The position numbers and the translations under genes are program-made. Below the pieces are notes generated by a model. The model saw only the letters and a program-made list of their open reading frames with translations. It ran no database searches and was not told the DNA's origin. A DNA stretch of 64,000 nt from Pedobacter deserti (GTDB lineage: Bacteria > Bacteroidota > Bacteroidia > Sphingobacteriales > Sphingobacteriaceae): NCBI RefSeq assembly GCF_024436415.1, contig NZ_JAFMZQ010000002.1, forward strand, positions 310,001 through 374,000, in the 5' to 3' direction. Below are positions 26,267-35,070 of this stretch, piece by piece. The first letter of the stretch is position 1. Every line of letters starts with the position of its first letter.

Positions 26267-28737
26267 TGGATTTACAATTTATTGGAGAAAACCTCCTTCC
26301 CGGTAAAATCGGCCAGTTTTTTATTGTGCTTGCCTTTGGTGCCGCTTTGCTTTCCTCCATCGCTTATTGTTTTGCCACGCGTAGTAAGGATTCTGGCGAT
26401 CACTCATGGACTGTAATCGGCCGGGTTTCCTTTATGATCAACTGGGTAAGTGTTATCGGTATCGGTATCACCTTGTTCTATCTTATCCTGAACCATAACA
26501 ATGAGTATTATTATGTGTATTCCCATTCTTCAAAAGAATTGCCGGTATACTATATCGTATCTGCATTTTGGGAAGGGCAGGAGGGCAGTTTTTGGTTATG
26601 GGCCTTCTGGCAGTCGCTCCTCGGAGTTATACTGATCCGGAAAGCAAGGTCCTGGGAAAATGGAGTCATGATGGTGGTTGCTCTGTCGCAGGTATTTCTA
26701 TGTTCCATGCTTCTGGGCGTTGACATATTCGGTGAAAGAATAGGCAGCTCACCTTTTATACTGTTAAGAGAAGCGGTAAACCTTCGTGAAATGGCTCCAG
26801 TAGTGTTCGCTGACACGGAGAATTATAAGAACTACCTTAAGTTTATCACAGATGGACGTGGTCTGAACCCTCTGTTGCAAAATTATTGGATGGTTATACA
26901 TCCGCCCACCTTATTCCTGGGGTTTGCAAGCATGGTAGTGCCTTTTTCTTATGCGATAGCCGCGCTTTGGCAAAAGAGATATACCGAATGGATAAAGCCA
27001 GCTATGCCCTGGGCGCTTTTTGCTGTGATGATATTAGGTGCGGGTATTATCATGGGATCCTTTTGGGCCTATGAAGCGCTCAACTTTGGCGGTTTCTGGG
27101 CTTGGGACCCGGTAGAGAATGCATCATTGATTCCATGGCTTACGCTGATTGCCGGTGTTCATGTCATGATTGTTTTTAAAAATACCGGTCACGCCTATTT
27201 CACCGCGATTGCATTGGTATTGCTGAGCTTTGTGCTTGTGTTATATGCTTCGTTTTTAACAAGAAGCGGTATTTTGGGAGATACCTCGGTACACTCATTC
27301 ACCGATCTCGGAATGTTTGGTCACCTGATTCTTTACAACCTGCTGTTTCTCCTTATTCCCGCGGGACTTCTTGTGGTCAGATGGAAAGAGCTTCCGATTA
27401 CCAATAAAGACGAGGAGACTTATTCTCGGGAATTCTGGATGTTTATTGGCGCACTTGTTATTACCGTCGCCTGTATCCAGGTGATTTTTACGACTTCGGT
27501 ACCGATTTTTAACGCGGCATTCGGTACCAACTTCGCCCCGCCTATCGATGCTGTAAAATACTACAATCAGCGACAGGCTCCCTTTGCGGTGCTCATCACC
27601 CTGATATCCGGTTTTTCCCAGTTCATGAGATATAAGCGGACGGATGCACGCAGGTTTTTCAGCGGGCTTATCGCCTCTCTGGTGTTCTCAGCGATTGTGA
27701 CGGCTGCGTTCGTATACATAGCTGGCATCTACAACAACTTCATGTACATTCTATTAGCATTCAGCTGCATTTTTGCCATATTGTCTAATGGTACAATACT
27801 CCGACAGGTCTTTGGTGGAAAGCGCAAGCTAGCTGGCGCAGCTGTCGCGCATATCGGGTTTGCAATGCTTCTGTTGGGAGCACTTGTTGCTGCGGCTACC
27901 AATAAGCCTATTTCTCTAAACGCATCTAACTTCATTCCTGTGAAGGATTTCGAGAAGGTGGAGAAACCGGGAGAAAACATTGTCTTGTATAAAAATGAGC
28001 CTAAAAAGATGGGTAAGTATACGGTGACATATGTTAGCGATACTGTTATTGCACCTAATACATTTTATAAGTTAAACTTTAAGGTCTATGATGAGCGTAC
28101 CGGTGAGCTGAAGGAAGACTTCGATCTTAACCCGCAAATCCAAGCCAATGAGAAAATGGGTTTGATTCCATCGCCAGACACGAAGCACTATCTTACCTAT
28201 GATATTTATACGCATGTAACGAGTGCCCCTGCGGAACAGGAAGAACATGCCGACCATGAAGGACGCAGCGAGGAAGATAATTATAAGGCACCGCGGATTG
28301 TAAATGTTAATATTGGTGACACCATACACACAGCAAGTGGAGTGATCACCGTAAAGGGAGTAAACAGCAGTCCGGAAGCTAAGGATTTAAAACTCGCTGC
28401 AGGAGATTTGGCTGTGGGCCTTCCGCTAGAGGTAGATGTGAACGGGCGCGTGTATAAGGCCGAACCTATCTACTTGATTAAAGGCAACAATATATTCGAT
28501 TTTGCACGTAATATTGATGATCTTGGATTGAGGTTCCGTTTTACCAAAATACTTCCAGAAGAAGGAAAGATGGAGCTGCAGATATTCGAAAAGCCGCAAC
28601 AGGCTAAAGACTGGGTGGTTTTCAAATCAATAGAGTTCCCGTTTATAAACCTTTACTGGCTGGGAACGATCATCATGGTTGTGGGATTTATGATCTCTAT
28701 ATTCAGACGGCAAAAGGAGGTTGGCACTGTCCGATGA
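26266..28737 (+). CDS. ccmF: Cytochrome c haem lyase subunit CcmF
   Basis: 823 residues with many membrane segments. CcmF receives haem from CcmE and attaches it to apocytochrome c. The WWD domain FGGFWAWDPVENASLIPWL is near residues 270-290, preceded by MVIHPPTLFLGF and followed by FLTRSGILGDTSVHSF; these carry the expected haem-ligand His residues. A periplasmic domain (about 560-790) lies before the last membrane segment. No ccmH or ccmG is present in the window. The stop overlaps the start of the DUF2520 gene (ATGA). Confidence 0.92.
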   Translation: MDLQFIGENLLPGKIGQFFIVLAFGAALLSSIAYCFATRSKDSGDHSWTVIGRVSFMINWVSVIGIGITLFYLILNHNNEYYYVYSHSSKELPVYYIVSAFWEGQEGSFWLWAFWQSLLGVILIRKARSWENGVMMVVALSQVFLCSMLLGVDIFGERIGSSPFILLREAVNLREMAPVVFADTENYKNYLKFITDGRGLNPLLQNYWMVIHPPTLFLGFASMVVPFSYAIAALWQKRYTEWIKPAMPWALFAVMILGAGIIMGSFWAYEALNFGGFWAWDPVENASLIPWLTLIAGVHVMIVFKNTGHAYFTAIALVLLSFVLVLYASFLTRSGILGDTSVHSFTDLGMFGHLILYNLLFLLIPAGLLVVRWKELPITNKDEETYSREFWMFIGALVITVACIQVIFTTSVPIFNAAFGTNFAPPIDAVKYYNQRQAPFAVLITLISGFSQFMRYKRTDARRFFSGLIASLVFSAIVTAAFVYIAGIYNNFMYILLAFSCIFAILSNGTILRQVFGGKRKLAGAAVAHIGFAMLLLGALVAAATNKPISLNASNFIPVKDFEKVEKPGENIVLYKNEPKKMGKYTVTYVSDTVIAPNTFYKLNFKVYDERTGELKEDFDLNPQIQANEKMGLIPSPDTKHYLTYDIYTHVTSAPAEQEEHADHEGRSEEDNYKAPRIVNVNIGDTIHTASGVITVKGVNSSPEAKDLKLAAGDLAVGLPLEVDVNGRVYKAEPIYLIKGNNIFDFARNIDDLGLRFRFTKILPEEGKMELQIFEKPQQAKDWVVFKSIEFPFINLYWLGTIIMVVGFMISIFRRQKEVGTVR

Positions 28738-29495
28738 GAGTGGTGTGTATAGGATCAGGGAACGTTGCTACTCACTTGGCAAGGGCCTTCAAGACTGCAG
28801 GCAATGAAATAGTCCAGGTATGGAGCAGGAGCGCCAGTCATGCTTCTGAGTTGGCATGTATTGTAGGCGCCGAAGTGCTTGAAAATCTTGATGAAGTTGA
28901 AGATGCCGCAGACCTGTATCTAATAGCAGTTAAAGATGATGCCATCCCTGAAGTAGCCGAAACACTTGTCGGCGTACAAGGCGTTGTGGTTCATACTTCG
29001 GGCGCTACGAATGTCGACATATTGGCAGGGCACGCCCGATATGGTGTTTTTTATCCTCTGCAAACATTCTCAATACAAAAAGAAGTAGACTTTGCTGAAG
29101 TACCATTATGTGTGGAAGCCGCGGATGAGGAAACTTTGCGTTTTTTGAGTGGTTTGGGCGCGGAGTTTGGCAGTCAGGTATATCATATCGATTCTGAGAA
29201 AAGGAGGGCACTTCATTTGGCAGCAGCGTTCGCATGTAATTTTGTAAATCACCTCTACAGGTTGAGTCATACGATTCTTGAAAAACATCAAATGAGTTTT
29301 GATATGATCAGGCCGCTTATCAGAGAAACCGCACATAAAGTGCAGGCTGATTTACCAGAAAACGTGCAGACTGGTCCGGCGGTACGTAATGATAAGCGAT
29401 CGATGGATGCCCATCTGGAGATGCTGAGTAGCGACCCACAACTGTCTAATATTTACCAGATTTTGAGCAATAGCATTAAAAAAACGCAACATTAG
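28734..29495 (+). CDS. Rossmann-like DUF2520 oxidoreductase-fold protein
   Basis: 253 residues, cytoplasmic. The N-terminus is a Rossmann fold with the dinucleotide motif CIGSGNVATHLA (residues about 5-16), and the C-terminal half is the DUF2520 helical domain (GVFYPLQTFS, LAAAFACNFVNHLYRL, RPLIRETAHKV), giving a ProC/6-phosphogluconate dehydrogenase-like layout. The substrate is unknown. It overlaps ccmF by four bases but is followed by Fe-S genes with their own -7 box. Confidence 0.85.
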   Translation: MRVVCIGSGNVATHLARAFKTAGNEIVQVWSRSASHASELACIVGAEVLENLDEVEDAADLYLIAVKDDAIPEVAETLVGVQGVVVHTSGATNVDILAGHARYGVFYPLQTFSIQKEVDFAEVPLCVEAADEETLRFLSGLGAEFGSQVYHIDSEKRRALHLAAAFACNFVNHLYRLSHTILEKHQMSFDMIRPLIRETAHKVQADLPENVQTGPAVRNDKRSMDAHLEMLSSDPQLSNIYQILSNSIKKTQH

Positions 29496-29518
29496 TTATT
29501 AATGCAGTTTTTGCTCCG

Positions 29519-29526
29519 TATTTTTG
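29519..29526 (+). promoter_or_regulatory. -7 box ten bases before the ferredoxin gene
   Basis: TATTTTTG (TAnnTTTG) followed by ten bases and ATG; predicts a leader of only a few bases for the fdx-iscX-kdsC transcript. No -33 match. Confidence 0.45.
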
Positions 29527-29536
29527 ATAACAAATT

Positions 29537-29869
29537 ATGAGTATTTATAAACTAAAAATAAACTTTGAAGAGGCAGGGAAGGAGCCGGTAGAGCTGCCCA
29601 TAGCAGGTGGGGAGTCTGTGCTTGATGCCTGTCTGGATAACGGAATAGAACTCCAGCATAATTGCGGAGGCGTATGCGGATGCAGCACCTGTCATGTCTA
29701 TGTGCTCCGGGGTATGGATAATATCCAGGAAATATCTGACAAAGAAGAGGACTTCATTGACCGCGCCGTTCGGCCCAGAATTACCTCTCGGTTGGGTTGC
29801 CAGTGTGTCGTTATAGATGGAGACATTGAGGTCACTATACCTGACCAATCAGAATTTTTAGGCCATTAA
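29537..29869 (+). CDS. fdx: 2Fe-2S ferredoxin, adrenodoxin/Isc type
   Basis: 110 residues, cytoplasmic. The cluster ligands follow the C-x5-C-x2-C ... C pattern: Cys43, Cys49 and Cys52 in HNCGGVCGCSTCHVYV, and a fourth in SRLGCQC near residue 94. Ferredoxins of this type supply electrons for Fe-S cluster synthesis on IscU. The adjacent iscX gene, 17 bases downstream, strengthens that assignment. There is an extra Cys at 47 inside the loop. Confidence 0.92.
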   Translation: MSIYKLKINFEEAGKEPVELPIAGGESVLDACLDNGIELQHNCGGVCGCSTCHVYVLRGMDNIQEISDKEEDFIDRAVRPRITSRLGCQCVVIDGDIEVTIPDQSEFLGH

Positions 29870-29886
29870 CATTAGCACCATATATT

Positions 29887-30129
29887 ATGCAGGAGAAATT
29901 TGCTTTACCTATCTACTGGAACGACTACGAAGACATCGCTCAGGAATTGTACGAAAAGTTCGGTGACGAATTCAATGAGGCGAAAATTTACCGTGTGAGG
30001 TTTACCGAATTGCTTGACTGGGTACTAGAACTTCCGAATTTTAAAGGCACAAGGGAAGAGAGTAACGAAGGGCATCTGGAACAAATTCAATCAGCCTGGG
30101 TGTATGAATGGAGAGACAATCAGGACTGA
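29887..30129 (+). CDS. iscX: Fe-S assembly protein IscX
   Basis: 80 residues, acidic. The IscX family pattern is clear: YWNDYEDIAQELYEKFGDEFNEAKIYRVRFTELLDWVLELPNF and then a C-terminal SNEGHLEQIQSAWVYEWRD. IscX binds iron and the cysteine desulfurase IscS and tunes the rate of cluster formation. It sits 17 bases after fdx, as in proteobacterial isc operons, although the rest of that operon is absent. Its TGA overlaps the next start (TGATG). Confidence 0.9.
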   Translation: MQEKFALPIYWNDYEDIAQELYEKFGDEFNEAKIYRVRFTELLDWVLELPNFKGTREESNEGHLEQIQSAWVYEWRDNQD

Positions 30130-30656
30130 TGTTTCTGCAAAAACTCGATGCGATCAAGACGCTGATCTTTGATGTAGACGGTGTACTCACAAACGGTGAT
30201 ATCATCGCTTCCGAAACGGGGGAATATTTACGTACTTTTAACATCAAAGATGGCTACGCATTACAGCTTGCCGTAAAACGCGGTTTCCTGATTGCCGTGA
30301 TATCTGGCGGATACGGTGCAGCGATGAGACGACGCTTTGATGGTTTGGGTATACAAGAGATATTTCTAGGCGTGTCCGACAAAGTATCTGTATTAAAGGA
30401 TATCATCTCGAGACATCATTTATCTGCCGCTGAAATATTGTATATGGGAGATGATATTCCAGATTATCAGGTCATGCAAATGGTTGGTCTTCCTGTATGT
30501 CCGGCCGACGCAGCCGTGGAAATAAAGGCTATCTCTCAATATATTTCCCCCTGTAATGGCGGGAAAGCAGCAGTTCGCGACGTCGTTGAAAAGGTAATGC
30601 GGGTGCAAAACAAATGGTTTGATGAAAACCCTTCCGCAAACGATTCCGCGAAATAA
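30129..30656 (+). CDS. kdsC: KdsC-like HAD phosphatase (3-deoxy-D-manno-octulosonate 8-phosphate phosphatase)
   Basis: 175 residues from the ATG at 30129, which overlaps the iscX stop. C0-type HAD hydrolase with motif I FDVDGVLTNG (nucleophile Asp in residues about 13-20), motif II VISGG, and motif IV MGDDIPDYQVM near residue 105. The short, capless form is that of KdsC, which releases KDO from KDO-8-phosphate for lipopolysaccharide. The KDO substrate is inferred from the family. Confidence 0.88.
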   Translation: MFLQKLDAIKTLIFDVDGVLTNGDIIASETGEYLRTFNIKDGYALQLAVKRGFLIAVISGGYGAAMRRRFDGLGIQEIFLGVSDKVSVLKDIISRHHLSAAEILYMGDDIPDYQVMQMVGLPVCPADAAVEIKAISQYISPCNGGKAAVRDVVEKVMRVQNKWFDENPSANDSAK

Positions 30657-30740
30657 AGAAGATTGTAACAATTAAGTTGCTCAATGACGTTAAACTAACA
30701 TAGCAGCAACGGCTCTAACTGCTACAAACATTAAAACGAC

Positions 30741-31133
30741 ATGAAAAAATTATTAGTGATCTGTGGACTGTTATTCGCGGTAGTAGCGTCCTCACAAGCT
30801 CAGGAAGGCCAACGCCGTGGCCGCATGGGGGGTACACCGGAAGAGCGGGCAAAAAGACAAACAGAGATGTTGTCTGAGCGATTGAAACTTTCAGATGAGC
30901 AAAAGGCAAAAGTTAACGCGTTGTATCTGGAACAAGGAAAGAAAATGGTAAAATTACGCGACTCATTGGGAGACAATCGTGAAGGTTTTATGGGTGTAAT
31001 GATGAAAGCAAATGAAGAAACAAACAAAAAAATCACTGCCGTATTAACCGATGATCAGAAAAAGTCATTTACTGCATTGCAGGAGGAGCGGAGAGAGGCT
31101 ATTCGGAAACGTCAGCAAGAGAATCAACGTTAG
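30741..31133 (+). CDS. Spy/CpxP-like small periplasmic protein (LTxxQ type)
   Basis: 130 residues. A signal peptide (MKKLLVICGLLFAVVASSQAQ) is followed by a basic Gly/Arg stretch and an all-helical charged domain: MLSERLKLSDEQKAKVNALYLEQGKKM and AVLTDDQKKSFTALQEERREAIRKRQQ, two LTxxQ-like repeats of the Spy/CpxP fold. Such proteins act as periplasmic chaperones or envelope-stress sensors elsewhere; the role here is inferred. Followed by a palindromic terminator. The 84-base region in front holds no recognised promoter. Confidence 0.75.
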   Translation: MKKLLVICGLLFAVVASSQAQEGQRRGRMGGTPEERAKRQTEMLSERLKLSDEQKAKVNALYLEQGKKMVKLRDSLGDNREGFMGVMMKANEETNKKITAVLTDDQKKSFTALQEERREAIRKRQQENQR

Positions 31134-31160
31134 AAATTATTTGAATAACGAATAAAAAAC

Positions 31161-31190
31161 AAAGCGGCTTAAGCCGCTTTTGTTATTTTT
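31161..31190 (+). terminator. Terminator after the Spy-like gene
   Basis: Perfect 20-base palindrome AAAGCGGCTT/AAGCCGCTTT (31161-31180) followed by TGTTATTTTT. The T-run overlaps the next gene's -7 box. Confidence 0.75.
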
Positions 31191-31191
31191 G
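31184..31191 (+). promoter_or_regulatory. -7 box of maf
   Basis: TATTTTTG (TAnnTTTG), 17 bases before the maf ATG, directly after a terminator stem, so terminator and promoter share bases. Confidence 0.5.
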
Positions 31192-31208
31192 CGATATACC
31201 CAAAGCGA

Positions 31209-31778
31209 ATGTATAAGCAGACACTCCCCATTATATTGGCCTCTAAGTCGCCACGAAGGCAAGAACTCATGAAAGCTATGGATCTTGAATTTAAGGTTGA
31301 GATCAGAGAAGTAGATGAAAGCTATCCCGCGGGCTTGGCCCCTGCTGAAATTGCTGTTTTCATTTCTGAAAAGAAGGCCATGGCTTTCCCAGAGCAAACT
31401 GCGGATCATATCGTGATCACCGCAGACACCATCGTAGCTTCAAAGGGACAGATTCTTGGCAAGCCTGCAGATTCAACTGACGCTGTGAGGATGTTGAAGC
31501 AGTTATCCGGAGAAGTACACCATGTATTTACGGGAGTAACCATCAGTTACCGAGGTAATATTCTGTCATTTTACGATGAGACTGAAGTAGTATTCAGGGA
31601 ACTTACGGATGAACAGATCAATTATTACGTTGAACAATATAATCCGCTCGATAAGGCGGGGTCGTACGGTATCCAGGACTGGATAGGGATGGTAGGGGTG
31701 GAGCGCATCAGCGGATCTTATACCAACGTGATGGGCTTGCCCACTGAAAAGCTTTACCAGACGCTGCTTGCCATCTGA
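31209..31778 (+). CDS. maf: Maf-family nucleotide pyrophosphatase
   Basis: 189 residues, cytoplasmic. Hydrolyses non-canonical or excess nucleoside triphosphates (dTTP/UTP for the YhdE branch) to the monophosphate. The opening ILASKSPRRQELMKAMDLEF, the ITADTIVASKGQILGKPADSTDAVRML segment with its catalytic Asp, and DKAGSYGIQDWIGMVGVERISGSYTNVMGLP are family signatures. The stop codon abuts the convergent ppx stop with no spacing. Confidence 0.93.
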   Translation: MYKQTLPIILASKSPRRQELMKAMDLEFKVEIREVDESYPAGLAPAEIAVFISEKKAMAFPEQTADHIVITADTIVASKGQILGKPADSTDAVRMLKQLSGEVHHVFTGVTISYRGNILSFYDETEVVFRELTDEQINYYVEQYNPLDKAGSYGIQDWIGMVGVERISGSYTNVMGLPTEKLYQTLLAI

Positions 31779-32687
31779 TCAGTTACCGTCAATCATAGTA
31801 TAGAGCATACCCATTTTCATATCATAGGCCGAGAGGTAAAAACGGTCAGGCTTAACCATGTCAATCACATAATTGGTCAATATTGTAGCCATAACGATCA
31901 TGTCTACCCTCAATGGAATGATTTCCTTTGTGTTGGCCCGCTCCTGGTGGGTCGATGTCATTAGCCACTGAGATACTGATCTGAATCGACCCATATCTAA
32001 TTCCTTCGCTGCCGCTGGACTGGTATCCTCGGGATATAGCAAAGCAGCAAAGGTTTCAAAAGCTCCTGCAGATCCAATCATCAGCCTCGGTCGGTGTTCT
32101 TCGCATGCCTTCTCCAAGTCAGAAGTCACAGATTCAATGTGACGGAGTATGGCGAGGTGGTCGTCGGCACTTATAGGATCCGATCGAAAAAAGGCCTGTT
32201 GCAATCGTGCAGCGCCGATATCATAACTATTTTTCCAAAGTATTTTCTGATTATTGCCAATAATAAATTCAGTGCTACCGCCTCCAATATCTATAGTGAG
32301 CGCAGTAGCGTCTATTATACCTGTAGCTCTTACGCCTGCATATATAAGTTCTGCTTCTATCAAGCCGCTGATGACTTCCAGATGTATTCCAGCCTTGGCG
32401 GCTGCTTCGGACACGAATTGCTGCCCGTTCAGGGCATTACGTATCGCAGAAGTTGCGACGGCACGGACTTTAACAATCCCATAGCTATCCATTAGCTCAC
32501 GAAAACAAACGAGTGTATCTATGCCTTGCGTAAAAGCTTCGCCTGTAATAATATTTTCGTTGATCCGGTTTCGGCCGAGTTGCACGGCTACCGTCTCTTT
32601 ATGAAGGATACGCATCAGGCCAGCATCAACCGCTGCGATAATCAGATGAAAAGTATTTGTGCCAAGGTCTATAACTGCAACGATCAT
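31779..32687 (-). CDS. Ppx/GppA-type phosphatase (exopolyphosphatase-like)
   Basis: 302 residues, cytoplasmic. Actin-like ATPase fold with phosphate motif 1 VIDLGTNTFHLIIA at the N-terminus, phosphate 2 TIDIGGGSTEFIIG near residue 130, and the adenosine-type motif IGSAGAFETFA near 205. Ppx cleaves inorganic polyphosphate; GppA acts on pppGpp; this short form lacks the C-terminal HD domain and cannot be assigned to one with certainty. It ends directly against maf. Confidence 0.88.
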   Translation of the reverse strand: MIVAVIDLGTNTFHLIIAAVDAGLMRILHKETVAVQLGRNRINENIITGEAFTQGIDTLVCFRELMDSYGIVKVRAVATSAIRNALNGQQFVSEAAAKAGIHLEVISGLIEAELIYAGVRATGIIDATALTIDIGGGSTEFIIGNNQKILWKNSYDIGAARLQQAFFRSDPISADDHLAILRHIESVTSDLEKACEEHRPRLMIGSAGAFETFAALLYPEDTSPAAAKELDMGRFRSVSQWLMTSTHQERANTKEIIPLRVDMIVMATILTNYVIDMVKPDRFYLSAYDMKMGMLYTMIDGN

Positions 32688-32706
32688 TTAAAGTGATTTT
32701 ATGAAG

Positions 32707-32714
32707 CAAATATA
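32707..32714 (-). promoter_or_regulatory. -7 box of the Ppx/GppA gene
   Basis: On the minus strand TATATTTG lies 19 bases before the ATG. No -33 match at standard spacing. Confidence 0.45.
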
Positions 32715-32738
32715 GTTCATGGCTTCAAGACCACCGCC

Positions 32739-33830
32739 CTAGCTCTTACCGAAAGCAGACTTGACCCTGTCGATGATTCCGGCTTTCTTCTTTCTTTCCG
32801 TCTGGGTGCCAATCAAAAACCCGTAGGGCTTAAGGTCGGGTACATGGTCGCATACGATCTTGACGATTCCGAGCAGCGGAATGGCCAGGATCATTCCTGG
32901 AATGCCCCAAAGAGTTTCACCCAGTACAATTACCAGTATCGTAAACAATGGGTTGATGTTTACCTGCTCGCCCACAATCAGTGGTTCCAGAATATAGGTC
33001 TGGATAAACTGTACCAGGGCATAAACAATGATAACTCCGAGTATCATCTTCGAGTCACCGCCCTGGGCAATCACCGCAAGGAGAGTAACAGATGTGCCTG
33101 TTAAATTTCCTACAAACGGGACAATTTCGAGTATACCACACAAAACCGCGAAAAATATAGCGCTTTCCACACCAACAACGCTAAAACCAATGCCGTACAT
33201 CACCCAAAGAACCGCAATCATAGCACCCAACCCACTCAAATACTGTTGAGCCACTTTGCCGGCCTTATGCACGACTCCATCGGCTTTTGTTCTGTCCTCG
33301 CCAGGTACCAGCTTCACAATAAACTTCTTAATGTGAGAGCGGTATAATAGGAAAAGGAACATGTAGACCAATACTAGTACCGTATTTACAAGTATACCCA
33401 TTACTGTACTCGCAAACCCGGCCATCACGCCGCCTGCAGATCCTCCTGAACCTTTTGCCTGCTGCTTGAGCATATCCTTTTGTTCATTCCGGCTTATACC
33501 TACTTGCTCCTGTACCCATCCCTGCAGCTTTGAGAACATCTGTGTGACCCGCTCTTTCATCGCGTCAATATTCTCGGCCAGGCCGTTCAGTTGCCAGGCA
33601 AGCAGTCCCGCTACTAACGCAATAGCCAATACGAATAGCAAAATGCACCAAAAAGAAGCTAGCCCTCTTCCCATGCCTTTGCTTTCCAGCCACGTGCAAA
33701 ATCGGATAAAAAGCATAGAGAATACAGCTGCAAGCGCAACGGGAATCAGAAATTCGGCAGCAAAGTAGAGTCCTGCGAAAGTCAGGAATAAGAAAGCTAA
33801 TACGTATACACCCCGCTGAAGTTTTTCCAT
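32739..33830 (-). CDS. AI-2E family transporter
   Basis: 363 residues with seven to eight membrane segments. Early segments are at about 7-50 and 60-82, followed by a soluble helical stretch (NIDAMKERVTQMFSKLQGWVQEQVG), and the family core IVPFVGNLTGTSVTLLAVIAQGG ... FIQTYILEPLIVGEQVNINPLFTILVIVLGETLWGIPGMILAIPLLGI. Members export small molecules or exchange Na+/H+; the name from autoinducer-2 is historical. It has no cytochrome or operon partner and is separated from dnaJ by a terminator. Confidence 0.88.
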   Translation of the reverse strand: MEKLQRGVYVLAFLFLTFAGLYFAAEFLIPVALAAVFSMLFIRFCTWLESKGMGRGLASFWCILLFVLAIALVAGLLAWQLNGLAENIDAMKERVTQMFSKLQGWVQEQVGISRNEQKDMLKQQAKGSGGSAGGVMAGFASTVMGILVNTVLVLVYMFLFLLYRSHIKKFIVKLVPGEDRTKADGVVHKAGKVAQQYLSGLGAMIAVLWVMYGIGFSVVGVESAIFFAVLCGILEIVPFVGNLTGTSVTLLAVIAQGGDSKMILGVIIVYALVQFIQTYILEPLIVGEQVNINPLFTILVIVLGETLWGIPGMILAIPLLGIVKIVCDHVPDLKPYGFLIGTQTERKKKAGIIDRVKSAFGKS

Positions 33831-33873
33831 GTAGTTTTAAATGAAAACAACCACTGTAGGCGGAAAGTTTGTA

Positions 33874-33900
33874 TAAAAAAAGGCCGCTGTTAAGCGGCCT
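33874..33900 (-). terminator. Terminator of grpE-dnaJ
   Basis: AGGCCGCT (33881-33888) pairs with AGCGGCCT (33893-33900) around GTTA; on the minus strand a run of seven T follows. Confidence 0.85.
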
Positions 33901-33906
33901 GATTCA

Positions 33907-35067
33907 TTATTCGAAGTATTCCTTCATCTTTTCGAAGAAACTCTTATCATTCTTGCCGGGCTGTGGCTTAAAGTTTGGTGAATCTCGCAAGCGCTCTAAA
34001 ATCGCCCGCTCCTCAGAATTCAAGGCCTTCGGCGTCCAGATATTGACATGAATGATTTCATCGCCGCGATGGTAAGAGTTTACCTCAGGAATACCCTTGC
34101 CTTTCAAGCGGAGCAGTTTACCACTCTGTGTCCCAGGTTCAATCTTGATTTTAGCTTTTCCGTCAATGGTAGGCACTTCAACACTGGCACCTAACGCTGC
34201 ATCAACAATCGACAGGTGAAGATCGTACACAATATTATTTCCTTCACGCTTCAGAAATTCATGCGGTATTTCCTCAATCAGGATGATCAGATCGCCAGGT
34301 ATCCCACCCTGAGGCGCAGCATTACCTTTTCCGCTCATGCTTAATTGCATACCGTCGCTAACACCGGCAGGAATGTTAATAGAGATCGTTTCTTCGCCTC
34401 TAACCGTTCCGTCGCCGTGGCAAGAAGTACATTTTGCCGTAATTTGCTGACCGCTACCGTTGCATGTAGGGCAGGTAGATGTTGTCTGCATTTGACCCAG
34501 TATGGTATTGGTCACCCTCCGCACCGCCCCGCTTCCGCCGCAGGTTTTACAGGTGCTTACAGAAGAGCGGTCTTTTGCTCCGGTGCCATCACAGGTTTTA
34601 CAGCTAACCTGTTTGTTTACCTTAATCTTTTTTTCTGTGCCATTGGCCACCTCTTCGAGGGTCAGCTTAACTTTAATGCGTAGATTGCTGCCTTTTGCAA
34701 CTCTTCTGCCACCGCGCGATTGCTGACCACCGCCAAAGAAACTTTCAAACGGACTTCCCCCACCACCAAAAATATCGCCGAACTGGCTGAAAATATCTTC
34801 CATGTTCATGCCACCGCCGCCGTATCCTCCGCCTGCGGCACCGCCTACACCGGCATGGCCAAACTGGTCATAACGCTGCTTCTTTTCAGGATTGCTAAGC
34901 ACCTCGTAGGCCTCAGCAGCCTCCTTGAAGTTATCCTCAGCCACCTTATCCCCCGGATTTTTATCCGGATGATATTTTATCGCCAGTTTGCGATAAGCTT
35001 TTTTTATTTCATCAGCCGATGCACTCCTGCCAACACCAAGTACATCATAATAATCTCTCTTGCTCAT
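33907..35067 (-). CDS. dnaJ: Chaperone DnaJ
   Basis: 386 residues, cytoplasmic Hsp40 that delivers clients to DnaK and stimulates its ATPase. Domains in order: J domain (1-70) with HPD in [10 protein letters not shown], a Gly/Phe-rich region (about 75-120), a zinc-finger domain with four repeats ([32 protein letters not shown]), then the C-terminal substrate-binding domain. All key residues are intact. It lies three bases downstream of grpE and is followed by a strong terminator. Confidence 0.97.
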   Translation of the reverse strand: MSKRDYYDVLGVGRSASADEIKKAYRKLAIKYHPDKNPGDKVAEDNFKEAAEAYEVLSNPEKKQRYDQFGHAGVGGAAGGGYGGGGMNMEDIFSQFGDIFGGGGSPFESFFGGGQQSRGGRRVAKGSNLRIKVKLTLEEVANGTEKKIKVNKQVSCKTCDGTGAKDRSSVSTCKTCGGSGAVRRVTNTILGQMQTTSTCPTCNGSGQQITAKCTSCHGDGTVRGEETISINIPAGVSDGMQLSMSGKGNAAPQGGIPGDLIILIEEIPHEFLKREGNNIVYDLHLSIVDAALGASVEVPTIDGKAKIKIEPGTQSGKLLRLKGKGIPEVNSYHRGDEIIHVNIWTPKALNSEERAILERLRDSPNFKPQPGKNDKSFFEKMKEYFE

Positions 35068-35070
35068 ATC

